NCBI GenBank assembly: GCA_025345505.1
Contig: JANVCC010009942.1
Span: 1,080,354 to 1,144,353 of the forward strand
Origin: Todiramphus chloris collaris
Taxonomy: Eukaryota; Chordata; Aves; Coraciiformes; Alcedinidae
Direction of reading: 5' to 3'
Length of the DNA stretch: 64,000 nt
Shown here: piece after piece, positions 11,740 through 23,357 of the stretch
Numbering within the stretch: the first letter of the stretch is position 1
Layout of the letters: every line of letters starts with the position of its first letter
Notes under the pieces: model-generated
The model's input: only the letters and a program-made list of their open reading frames with translations
What the model was told of the DNA's origin: nothing
The model's database searches: none
Program-made: the position numbers and the translations under genes

Positions 11740-13950
11740 GCCAGGAAGAGGTACGGGAGAATCGTGTTTTCTGGACAGTGTGGATCAGATGGCCTGGCAC
11801 ATCAGAGCCACAGAAATATGAAGCTTTAGTTGATACTGGTGCCCAATGTACTTTAATGCCCTCGGAACATGTGGGGGCAGAATCGGTTTCCATTGCTGGG
11901 GTGACCGGAGGATCACAGCAGCTGACCGTGGTGGAAGCTGAGGTGAGCCTGGCTGGGTAGGAGTGGCAGAAACATCCAATTTTGACTGGCCCAGAGGCCC
12001 CGTGTATTCTGGGCATAGACTTCCTCCGGAGCGGCTATTACAAAGACCCAAAAGGACTCAGGTGGGCATTTGGGATAGCTGCTGTGGAGGCAGAGGGCAT
12101 TAAGCAATTGAACACTCTGCCTGGACTATCAAAGAATCCTTCTGCAGTTGGGCTCCTGAAGGTGGAAGAGCAGCCAGTGCCAATTGCCACCTTGACAGTG
12201 CACCACCGGCAGTACCGCACAAATCGAGATGCCGTGATCCCCATCCACAAGATGATCCGTGAGCTGGAGAGCCAAGGGGTGGTCAGCAAAGCCCACTCAC
12301 CCTTCAACAGCCCCATTTGGCCTGTGCGCAAGTCTGATGGAGAATGGAGATTGACAGTGGACTATCGTGCTTTGAATGAAATGACTCCACCCCTGAACGC
12401 TGCTGTGCCGGACATGCTGGAGCTCCAGTACGAGCTGGAGTCCAAAGAAGCGAAGTGGCATGCCACTATTGACATTGCCAATGCTTTTTTCTCCATTTCT
12501 CTGGCAGCAGAATGCAGGCCTCAGTTTGCCTTCACCTGGAGGGGCGTGCAGTACACCTGGAACCGACTGCCCCAGGGGTGGAAGCACAGTCCCACCATCT
12601 GCCATGGACTGATCCAGACTGCACTGGAAAAGGGTGAGGCTCCAGAACATCTGCAGTACATCGACGACATTGTTGTGTGGGGGAACACGGCAACAGAGGT
12701 ATTTGAGAAAGGAGAGAAGATCATCCAGATTCTCCTGAAAGCCGGCTTCGCCATCAAAAAGAGCAAAGTCAAGGGACCTGCCCGAGAGATCCAGTTCCTG
12801 GGGGTAAAGTGGCAAGACAGATGGTGTCAGATTCCCACTGAGGTTGTTAATAAGGTCACCGCAATGTCTCCACCCACTAACAAGAAGGAAACGCAATCTT
12901 TCCTTGGTGCCATTGGCTTTTGGAGGATGCACATTCCTGAGTACAGCCAGATCGTGAGCCCTCTGTACCTGGTTACCCGCAAGAAGAATGTTTTCCACTG
13001 GGGCCCTGAACAACAACAAGCCTTCACCCAGATCAAGCAGGAAATTGCTCATGCAGTAGGCCTTGGCCCAGTCTGGATGGGACCAGAGGCGTAGAACATA
13101 CTCTACTGTGCAGCTGGGAACAAGGGTCTGTCCTGGAGCCTTTGGCAGAAGGTGCCTGGTGAGACTCGGGGACGACCACTGGGATTCTGGAGCCAAAGCT
13201 ACAAAGGGTCTGAAGCCAACTACACCCCAACAGAGAAAGAAATCTTGGCTGCCTATGAAGGAGTCCAAGCTGCCTCCGAAGTAACTGGCACAGAGGCATA
13301 ACTCCTCCTGGCAACCCGACTACCGGTGCTGGGGTGGATGTTTAAGGGAAAGGTTCCTTCCACGCATCATGCCACTGACACTACTTGGATCAAATGGATT
13401 GCCCTCATCACACAGCGCGCCCGTATTGGAAACCCACATCGCCCTGGGATCTCGAAGATAATTATGAACTGTCTTGAAGGTGAGACTTTTGGATTATCTT
13501 CTGAAGGAGGAGCAAGTGACGCGTGCCGAGGAAGCCCACCATATAACAAGCTACCAGAGTGAAAGATGATATGCCCTCTTCACTGGTGGTTCCTGCTGAA
13601 TTGTAGGTGCTAGCCGGAAATGGAAAGCTGCTCTATGGAGCTCGACATGACAAGTTGCACAAGCTACCAAGGGAGAAGGTGGGTCGAGTCATCTTTCTGA
13701 ACTCAAAGCCGTCCAATTAGCCCTGGACATTGCTGAAAGAGAGAAGTGGCCAAAGCTATACCTCTACACTGATTCATGGATGGTAGCCAACGCCCTGTGG
13801 GGCTGGCTGGAAAGGTAGAAAAAGGCAAACTGGCAGCGTAGGGGAAAACCAATCTGGGCTACTGCTGAGTGGACTGAGTGGAAAGACATTGCCACTTGGG
13901 TAGAGATGCTACCTGTGAAAGTCCGCCTTGTAGATGCCCATGTCCCCAAG
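11740..13950 (+). pseudogene. pro-pol of ERV-L-like provirus 2 (protease, RT, partial RNase H)
   Basis: Domains in order are as follows. The aspartic protease has LVDTGAQ (Asp-Thr-Gly at 11832-11840) and ILGIDF. The reverse transcriptase has WRLTVDYRALN, LPQGWKHSP and catalytic YIDD at 12657-12668. A connection region follows, then RNase H with LSELKAVQLAL (keeping the catalytic Glu) and YTDSWMVANAL. Breaks include a TAG within the protease near 11958, a TAG near 13092 ending the RT frame (11982-13094), and several stops and shifts in the connection and RNase H. Homology ends at 13950. The domain order and the sequence style fit class III (ERV-L). Unlike the copy at 30988, it keeps the roughly 270-bp connection segment (about 13261-13531). 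Confidence 0.85.
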
Positions 13951-16900
13951 ATTATAAAATAGACTGTTATTAGTGTATTTAAAAATAGAATTGTAACACT
14001 GAGTCTAATATTAGAAGATATTGAACATTTTTGACCTGGCAGATACCTACATATACAAAGTTACTATATACACTGTACTAGGATGGAATATCAATATAGT
14101 AAAAAGTAAAAGTCAAGCCATTGTAAAGTTAGAAAGCAGGGTTTTGGTTTTTTTTTTTCCCATGATTAGTAGCCAGATTATACGTATTTCCTCAAGTGTA
14201 ATTTTGTAGCTGGGTATTTTTGATACATTCAGCTAGCATACAAACACATAATTACAACTGTTCCTCTTTACCTGAGGAGTAGCCTAGAAATTCCATTCCC
14301 ATTTACACTTCTGATGGACTACAGTCTGTTGTGATAACATTTCCATTTCACAGGAAAGCCTGACATTTACTCTTAGCTACACATTTCCAAAGTGTTAGTA
14401 ACACTGAAGATACCTTTTTGCATTACAGAAGTCTTTGTAATGGCAAGAAGTGGAAATTATAGTCTTAAAATACAGTCAGATAGACATAATAACTATGTAA
14501 GTATCATGAATACTATTCTTTTCATGAGAAAACCTTTACAGAAAAGTATAGTAAGCAGAATTGTTCCCCCCACACACACACTTTAGAAGAACAATTCCTG
14601 TTTTCTGCCTCAGCTATCACAACAGACTATATGGAGAGAATGAACTTAAGAACCCTATTTCCTAAATCTTCTTCCTCTGCTGAAAACTTCACATTAAATG
14701 ACTGATTAGATGTGAGGAGCTGAATTTCTATGAAACAGTTCATGCTTTAGCTTACTATGCCACTTACATAAACTAAAGCAGTTTTTAGTGAGCCTGACTG
14801 ACACCTGGTAACAGTCCGCCCACTAGCAACACAACACATAGCCAAGTTTGAGAACTTCTAGAAGCAATCTTGTGTAATAGGGAAGTAGATAGTTTGAACT
14901 TTACACATGTTTTGGTTAAAGTCACTGGCATGGGGGATGTGACCATAGCATGAGCAGATATAGCTAAACCAGCTTTAATCTGATAACCGTGAAGCTGTGG
15001 AACTGTGGGCTTTGGCCTGGGACTTCACTTGGATTCTTACTCAGCTAGATGAAAGGCACACCTTCGTCCTTCATTCCTCTTGGTACCCACTGTCTGCATA
15101 TAGTGAGCTCGGGTATATCTACATGGCTTGCAGTCCTCCTCATTTGCAAGGCTGCCTTAGGATGCACCAGGAAAGCTCTGTACTGAAATATTAAAACTAC
15201 CTTCCAAATAACTTCATCTAAGCATTGCCAGATGGTGAGATAATCAATAACTCAAAAAATAAAATATCCATCTGATGAAATACTGGGCTTTGTTACAGGG
15301 AATATTTGAGCACGCATTAATAAATTCCTTATTTTTCATAGAATAAAGTTTATAAGGCATTTAATATTAATAATTTTCTGTTTAGAAACAGTGAAACAAT
15401 AGCACTGGCATAAACTCCACACAAGGCAAAAAAGGAGAATGTTCTAAGTGAGTTTATTACCCAACAGATAGAAATAATCCTTGTTAAACAACAGTTCTAA
15501 AATAATTAAAAAGCCTGAAGTGATGAATGTTGATTTAAGAAGTACTGTTATTTAATAGATTAAAATGCATTGAAGCATAACTGAATCAAGTATTATAATT
15601 AAAATTGTAAAGGTGGGTCCAGTTCTGCTTTTATAAATGCTTATATATGATCAATTTTGTCAAGTTTTTCCATGGAGGCCCAGAGTATTCTAATCTCTCT
15701 AAGTCTATGCATCTAAGAATTTTTTTTTTCTTTTTTTGGCTGCTGCTTTTGTTTTGTAAAGAGGTGAAGGAAAATAAAGATAATACAACATAAATATATG
15801 ATCACATATTGCAGGATTGCATTAAAAGAAAAACATAAAGACATTTAAATACATGAAAACAGGACAGATTATAAATCGTCATAAGAAGAGTAGGAGAAAA
15901 AACTACATGAAATAAAAGTAGGCATAAGGAGAAGAGATGAAAATAGAGATTTTCTTTGTTTAAAGGGAATATGTTGAAGGAAAAATAATTTGAAATTAAG
16001 AAAAAGCAAACATGCAATTTTTAGCAAGATTCTCTGATTTAACAGAAGCCTTTTCCACCCTCTGCAAATTGCTGAAGAAATGTAAAAAATGACATTAATC
16101 TGTAATAATAATATTCTTCAGTCTGTTTGGTTCCTTGATTATTTCACCCTGTGCCTGAAAATACAATTTGAGAACACATTGTACGGAGCAGCGAGAGGAA
16201 AAAAGTGGGTAATGTAGTTCAGGAATTACATAAACTTATTCTTTTGCTCAAAAATGCATGTTGAACCATAGCTGTGTCCCTTTTAGATCTATGGGTCCTA
16301 AATACATGCCTCAAGTCTTCTGAAACACATGACTCATGTTTTCTGAAACAAGGCTTAAAGTAGTTAAGTCATAGGCAATTAAAAAGAAGAATGATTAATT
16401 TTTAAACCAATTGAGTTGAAGTTTGAGGATGTCTCTCAACTAAGCAGTTTAAAATGAAGTAGAATGAGTGCATCTGTGTGCACTGCAGACCTGGAGAAAC
16501 TATGCAGAACATAAAAAAGTCAAGTGGCCTTCTTTGACTTCCCAACTATGAAAGAAAACTGTTGTCATTTGTTGCTGACTTACTGCCTCTGGAAGGCAAC
16601 ATTTAACATATTATTGGAAGAAAGGTATTTTATGGTATATTTTAATTTTTCATCTGGGTTGAATTGTTACCTTTAGTCAAAGAAGTGTAGTTAATGTGAA
16701 AACTTTATTATAGTTTTATATTATTATATTTTGATGTTATTCTATGAAATTTTATTATTGAGAATACTGTTGTCAACCTTTTTTATTTTGTAAAAGGAAA
16801 TGTGTTTCTAATACATGTTTTATAATCCACCTCTGTAGGACTGTGCTGTGCTTGAAAAGAATGCCTGTAGTACCAGCCTCTCACAGAACCACCAAAACAT

Positions 16901-18260
16901 ACAGTTTTCAAAAAAAAAATGTCTGTCAGTAAACCTACCTGTACTTTGTAGTAGAAATACTTATTTAACAACCAATCTTCAAAGAGATGATTGGAAAATC
17001 TGTGCTATTTTTATACTCTATTTTGTAGACAAGACTAACATCATCTTTGGACACAACACATTTCAATGTAGGACTGACAAGTATTTCAACATATGAAGTC
17101 TTACAACAAACACATATTATTTGTTGAAGAAGCATTTACTCCTTTGAGCATCAACTCTGGTTCCAGTGGATATGTTTAGACAATAGCATTTGTGGAACAG
17201 AATTGCGCGTTTCTTTAGAATGTGTATTGAGGCCACAAGGATCCTTTGTCTTCCTAGTGTCTCTCCCACTATGGTTTATCACTGCATTGTATCATACTGC
17301 CACCAGTACCTCCTAAAGAACAAATCAGCCAAACAGGGAAGGTGGTGAAACATGGAATTCAAAGGAAGTATAAATCTGCAAGGAGGGTAGAACTGCATTA
17401 GACCAGAGAAAAGTCTTGTAATACACTCATATGTGCTGCAGGTTCAGGTTTTACTCATCAAAAAAGAGTGAGAGTTATCAGGAGCAAGGAAATCACATTT
17501 TGGTTTCACAATATCTTACCGTGAAAATCAAGGGCTGATAAGTAACATGCTTAGATACATTTCCAAATAGTGGAAGTGTGTTTTCACCACCTGACTATGG
17601 CTTTCTTGTGTGAAAGGCATAGATGTAGGATATGTCACCTGCTTCCCATTTCAATGAAAAAATTGTCTTGAACTTCAAAGACATAGATTGCTTTAGCACT
17701 AATCCTTCACTGCCCACCTCTTTTATCCAATAGATTTTTAGAGTTGAAGATTAGATAGGAATGATAAGATTCAAAAAGACTTTTTTATCTGATATGTTAA
17801 AAAAAGTTTTGAGATTCACGAAAAAAAAAACCAGGAACAGACTGCATAAGAAAAGTATTTCCACCATTGAAATACTAAAATAGATCATACAAATACTTTT
17901 TTGTTTATGAAACAGAAGGACAAAATTATAAAAAGTGGTTTTGGATGGGGGATTCATCTGCCATTGCTGCTGTTTCATTTTGCCAAACCCCTATTAAAAA
18001 GAAAGAAACCTTCCCAAAATTATGATTCTGTATTTTCCCTTTAAGAAATGGGATTCAAGGCCAGTAATATTAATACTAACAACAACATTATTAAAGACTT
18101 TTCCCCAAAAGAATGTTGCTTTTTCTCCTATTAGCTGCTTCCCATCATCTGTCAGATCTTTCAGTATTCCACTGATAACATTTAGTTAGCTCAGGTAGAC
18201 AGACCATGTCAAGCTTTTTGCTGATTTTCTCCTTCATTTCTTTGCCACTGAGCTTTTCCT

Positions 18261-18343
18261 GGGTTTTGTTGTTGTTGTTGGTTTTTTGTGGTTTTTTGTT
18301 TTGGTTTTGGTTTTTTGTGGGGTTTGGTTTTGTTTTTTTTTTT
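18261..18343. repeat. GT-rich low-complexity tract
   Basis: Runs built from GTT, GGTTTT and GTTTTT units, ending in a T run. In the sense of PDE4D transcription this is an A/C-rich tract. Confidence 0.85.
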
Positions 18344-18597
18344 CCCTAGTCAGCTTTTCACTCCTTCAATCAAAGACTATTTAGTCAATGGTTCCTACAG
18401 TATGTCCGCTAAGCAAGGCACTAGCATGTGGCTTAATTAATACAAGGGGAATTTTAAAATGCTTGCTAATCCAGTATTCAGTTCTGTAACACATTGCTGA
18501 GTTATTTGATGTTTCTTGAGCATAGTGGTAACTTATTTAGTAGTGAAAATCACTCACTCAGATGTAATCCTACCTTTTTCATTATTTTTAAGGAAAG

Positions 18598-18662
18598 AAA
18601 TATTATATTTTTCCTATATATTATATTACTATATATTTCCTATATATTATATTTTTCCTATT
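18598..18662. repeat. Imperfect AT-rich tandem repeat
   Basis: Short units such as TATATTATATTTTTCC and CTATATATTATATT are repeated imperfectly about three times. Confidence 0.7.
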
Positions 18663-19633
18663 ATTTAAGAAAGCCTACTTTATTGTCTATCATCTTCATT
18701 TTTTTATCTGTCTTAAAATTATTTCAAATTAGTATTTAATTTATGCTTTCAAAGATAAATATAAGTACTGCATAGGGAAAGAATAACAGATTGGCAATTT
18801 TCTACTAGCATTTTAATATAAATATCTGGGAATAATTTTTAATATTTAGTATCAACTAAAACCTTACGCATGTGGACACAGCTTGCTTCATTAATTCAGA
18901 ATATCATCATAATGAAGATAAAATCAAGACATTCCTGGTACAAAAAAGCCTGCCCTTACACAAGATGGAGCTGACTCTTCTTAACTGCAAGATGATTAAG
19001 CGCTATGATACAAACCCCAAAACTTTCCAGTTCTTTTATCAGAAAACAAGAGTCATATAGCTGTGCAAACTTGCCTCTGTACTATGGCTTCTATTTGGTC
19101 AGAAAATTTTAAAGAAGTCATACCCCAGTGCTTTTAACATTCCAGGTGAAAGCTCTCCAGTAAGACATACTGGCTCTTTGAGTGCCTGCTGTCATTTCCT
19201 CTGAAGTCCCAGAAGCAAGTCTGATAAATTCCTTGTTGCAAATCTTCCTTGACAGGTTTCTGCTGGGAAATACCTTACAATATCTGAGACTATGTTAGGC
19301 TCCCCACTGCTGGTGTCTCTTCTATGAATAGTGATTAGTAACACCAATGTAATGCCTTTTGGATGACTCTCAAGGTCTTGCCTAGGTCAGGGCTTCTGCA
19401 GAGCACTTGTATTGTCTGAGACATCTTCCTGCCTTCCCTGACTGTAAAGAAAGCCTGTGGCTGTTCAGAGGAATTTGATATATGGAGCCAGTCAATTGGA
19501 AGCATGAAACACAGGGGCATGTCTGAATATACACCTAAGGTGTGCCCACTTGTTATTTCTACACTGACCAGTTACTTCAATACTTCCCAGATACCACCAT
19601 CAAATGTTTTCTGAGTCAAGTCACCTACCATAG

Positions 19634-20370
19634 TGTTGGGGTTTTGTGGAGTTATTCTGTTTTCCCTCTTGTCTTAAAGAATTTTTTCCATACTTGTTTG
19701 TCAGGGAGGTAAACGGCTGTACTTAAGAGACACAAAAGGACCTGGCCACAGGGGGAGGGGTCCAGCCTGCCGAAAAAAAAGGGGGTTGGGTGGAGCCCCT
19801 GAGGCTCTCACTTGGTTTGCTCCCTGCATTCGAGGAAGAGAAGCTGCCCTCGTGGTGCAGAGAATTCTCCCCACTGCGTCTCCTGCTCTCCCTGCTGCCT
19901 ACCGAGGATCCTCTGGACACCGTGATCAGCTTGGAAAGAGGTCGTCCCTGCTTTTCGTTTCCGGTCTTTCCTCCTACCCCTGCTGTCTCCCGGGGATCCT
20001 GCTGGACACCGAATCGGCTGCCCAAGGGGGTTCGTGACACAGGCTTTCCGTCGGCCATTGCCACGTGGGGACTGAGCTGGCTCCGGAGCGGCGGGGAGAC
20101 CATCGCGCCCTCCCTGCTCCCCGGGAGCCCCCGAGAGGTTGGGACTGGGTTCCCTGTGCTGTTTTCCTGTTACTGCTGTAGTTATTGTTGTTTGTTTGTC
20201 TTGTTATATAGATACCTAGTAAAGAACTGTTTTTTCTATTCCTCATATCTTTGCCTGAAAGCCCCTTAATTTCAAAATTACAAGCATTCACAGGGGAGGG
20301 GGTTGCATTTCCATTCCAAGGGGGGTGCTCCTGCCTTCCTTGGCAGACACCTGTCTTTCAAACCAAGACA
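19634..20370 (+). mobile_element. Solo LTR of the ERV-L-like family
   Basis: A 737-bp LTR starts TGTTGGGG and ends AAGACA. It is flanked by a perfect 5-bp target duplication, CATAG, at 19629-19633 and 20371-20375. No internal sequence or primer site follows, so a provirus was reduced to one LTR by LTR-LTR recombination. It lies in the PDE4D intron, antisense to the gene. The open frames inside are not genes. Confidence 0.93.
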
Positions 20371-20375
20371 CATAG

Positions 20376-23299
20376 GAAAAAAAAGTATGTTAGAACTCCT
20401 GGCTTGAGAGCAGAAGCATGAGTTTTAGGCATTTCTGATTCTTGAATTTTTTTATCCCAGTTCCTGAGAAAGTGCAGTGGGTACAAGTGTATTTTTCTAT
20501 GACCAGACCTGGAATTACTCCCTCCACTTGAAGATGAGTGACTTTGCAGAATGTAATGCAAAATGCGTGAGATCAGAGAAAGAATGAGCAAAAGGGAGGC
20601 TGTCCCTGTTGCCTGGTATGAGGTCACTCCAGGAGAAGATATTCAGCGGCAGGTCCTAAATTGTGAGCACTAATCCTGGGGTAATTTATTCCTTTTATCT
20701 GAACATGAACAAAAGACCATGTGGAGTGAACTGCAGAACTCCCTAGTCCACAAAAGAAGACCTGTTATTCTTGCTTTTCTTCGGGGTTGTCTGACCCTGA
20801 TCTGCTGGCTGCTCTGATTCACTACTTTGTTGAGGCTCCCTACTTAGGAGCCTACCTATAACAAAAGCAGAATTTAGGTGAGTGATCTTAATGTAGCCTT
20901 ACTTTTTAATCAGTTCCTCAGGAAATAGGCTTTAATGGACCAGTTTCTCAGTAACCTCTTAATGGAAATGATATCTAATTTAAAATCTGTATGTTCTCTT
21001 GGGCATAAGATAATGTATCACTGAACAGAGATGTCAGAAGCTGGATGAAGTATGAAACGAAGGTGCACTCAGACTGCGTACCAGAAGACACATCTGCACA
21101 GTTTTTATTTTCTATATTCATCAGCCGATGGACTGCTTTTGTAACAGGAACAGGAAAAATTACATAGACAGGAGTCCTATTTTACTTTGTGATTCTTCCC
21201 ACCTCAGTCCTACAGACCAAACCACCTTTCACTCTAATGAAGCCACAGGTCATATACAGTTCTCAACTACCAGTGATCATAAGTGACAGAGCTGGGCTGA
21301 AAGGAGAAGGGGAAGGACATGAAGCTGTCATCCTATCTTTCCAGTAAAATGGACAGGTTTTGGTGCAATGGTGATATAGGAACTTTTACTGATGCAACAA
21401 AATATGAGACCAATTTAAAGGTAAGAAGAAAAGTTCTATGTTAGGTTGCATATCAGATTATTGGTGTGAAGACTGATAATGACTCTCATTCTTTCTTTTT
21501 AAACTGATTACTATACTAGTTCCAAAATGTGTGTATTTAATTCAAAATCAAGGACACTACAGTCCTAAGGAAAAGTAACAAGTGCTGGATGAAGCTTACA
21601 AGCAGAGGTCAGCTCTACACTGCCTTTTAGACTCCATTAATAACTTAACCACATGTTTCCACCAAAACATACTGTTAAGAAATAAAAAAAATCATACATA
21701 AGGTCTAAGTGTTGTAGCCTCCATACTGCAAAAAAATTACAGTAATTTTCTAATTGTTGATTCGGATGGTTAGTTTCAATTACATGGACGTTCTTGCTAG
21801 GAGTGTTTTAAACTATGATTGTACTTCTCTAAGTAACTTGCTGTTTTATGAAAGTTTACACATTTGACTATCAGATATCAATGTTGATGTGCAAAACAAA
21901 AAGTGCACAGAATAGTGAGGAAAATGCATCTTTTCACAATACATGTTAATTAGCATTTTTTAATGACATAATATAAACCACAATTTTGCAGTCAGGGAAA
22001 ATCATTGTTTAAACATCTTAGGTGATCCTGAAAACTCTTAGGTTTTTCATATTTCCACTGTACAGAACGCCTGAAATTTTCAGATTTTTCCATGGTACTG
22101 TGCAGTAATCAAGAGGGCATTCTACTTTGTACCCTGGTTTTATGCACTTCCTTGAATATGAGGTGATAAATGAGCAGCTTATGTCGTCCAAAACCATGTC
22201 AATCCTCTTCCTTCTGCTTTGCCTCAAGAAAGTTAATCACTGTTTAACAAACCCACTGAACTTAAATGAGCACTAGATAAAGATTTCATATGGAATCTCT
22301 CATTTATTTAGAAGAGTTTTGCAACATTAATTGGAGGTCCACAAGTCAAGATGCAGAAAGAATTCACAGGTGTATCCTGTCAAAAAAACCCTCTTCATTT
22401 TCCCTTCCCAAGGAAGGAGGCTGAACTGGGAGCATAAATACTATTCCTTTTAAGAGGAAAATATAATNNNNNNNNNNNNNNNNNNNNNNNNNNNNNNNNN
22501 NNNNNNNNNNNNNNNNNNNNNNNNNNNNNNNNNNNNNNNNNNNNNNNNNNNNNNNNNNNNNNNNNNNTATTATAGCACATTACAGGTCTGCACAAGCTGT
22601 GGCAGAGAGAGATAGTTTTTCATAGAATGTAAGCAAGTACAGTTTCCATTTATGACTATCAAATGCCCACATACTCTGCATTTTCAATGAAAGAAGCTGT
22701 CAGTTCACCCCTGAAGGTGACAAAGTGAGAGTGAAAGTCTGGGTGGGGAACAGACTCCTGTCTCTCCAATTCCCTGCCTGTTTGCTGCATATGTTTTTTA
22801 CTATGGGCAGGAGACCTATGAATGTATTTCACTCTGAAGGTAATTTGTACCCTGTATCTCAAAAAGTAATATGATTTCGTTTTATTGTGTATAAGAAGGC
22901 TGTAAATGAGATAACTTTCCTTTCAGCTACGCTGACCTACATAAGGCTTTTAATGACTAACTGAAAAGGTGTCTGATGCAAATATTGCTGTTTTCCAAAT
23001 CTGTTTTACTATGCAAAATATTATTGGTCATTTAAAAAAACAAAATGTGGGCCTCCGGTTTGGTTCAACTCAACTGAAGCTGATTATTGTCAGTCCTTTG
23101 TTCAAAAGTTAGTTGGAAAATTGTGATCTCATTTTGCAAACAGAATAGGTGAAACTAGATAAAACAAAGGACATCTGCGTTGCTAATGGGTTACTGAACC
23201 ACATGGACCATCTGGAGAAATTTCACTGCAAGCTAAATCTGTATTTGCTCTGGATAGCACAATACAAAACTGTTTCTTTTTCTTTGCTATCTGAATTCA
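20376..23299. other. Intron sequence containing an assembly gap
   Basis: Apart from the run of N at 22468-22567 I see only AT-rich intron here. Nothing recognisable is coded on either strand. Confidence 0.6.
22468..22567. other. Assembly gap (100 N)
   Basis: Exactly 100 N, the usual placeholder for a gap of unknown size. Its true length and content cannot be judged. Confidence 0.98.
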
Positions 23300-23357
23300 C
23301 AGAATCAGAACCATAGAATGACTTGGGCTGGAAGGGATCATCTCATTAAAAGACATC

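Larger units (their letters stand above)
9120..13950 (+). mobile_element. ERV-L-like provirus 2: LTR-gag-pro-pol, 3' truncated
   Basis: A complete 5' LTR and perfect primer site are followed by gag, protease, reverse transcriptase and most of RNase H. Homology to the copy at 30988 stops at 13950, within RNase H; integrase and 3' LTR are absent. Downstream is plain intron. The first LTR abuts protease sequence of provirus 1, so the two form LTR-internal-LTR-internal with no third LTR. No env is seen. Confidence 0.88.
13951..19633. other. Intron sequence with no recognised gene
   Basis: AT-rich intron. Apart from low-complexity tracts listed separately I see no exon, RNA gene or recognisable transposon. 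Confidence 0.6.

Noticed and set aside
22395-22595. Open frame across the N gap
   Set aside because: Half of it is unknown bases, and the flanks show no coding character.
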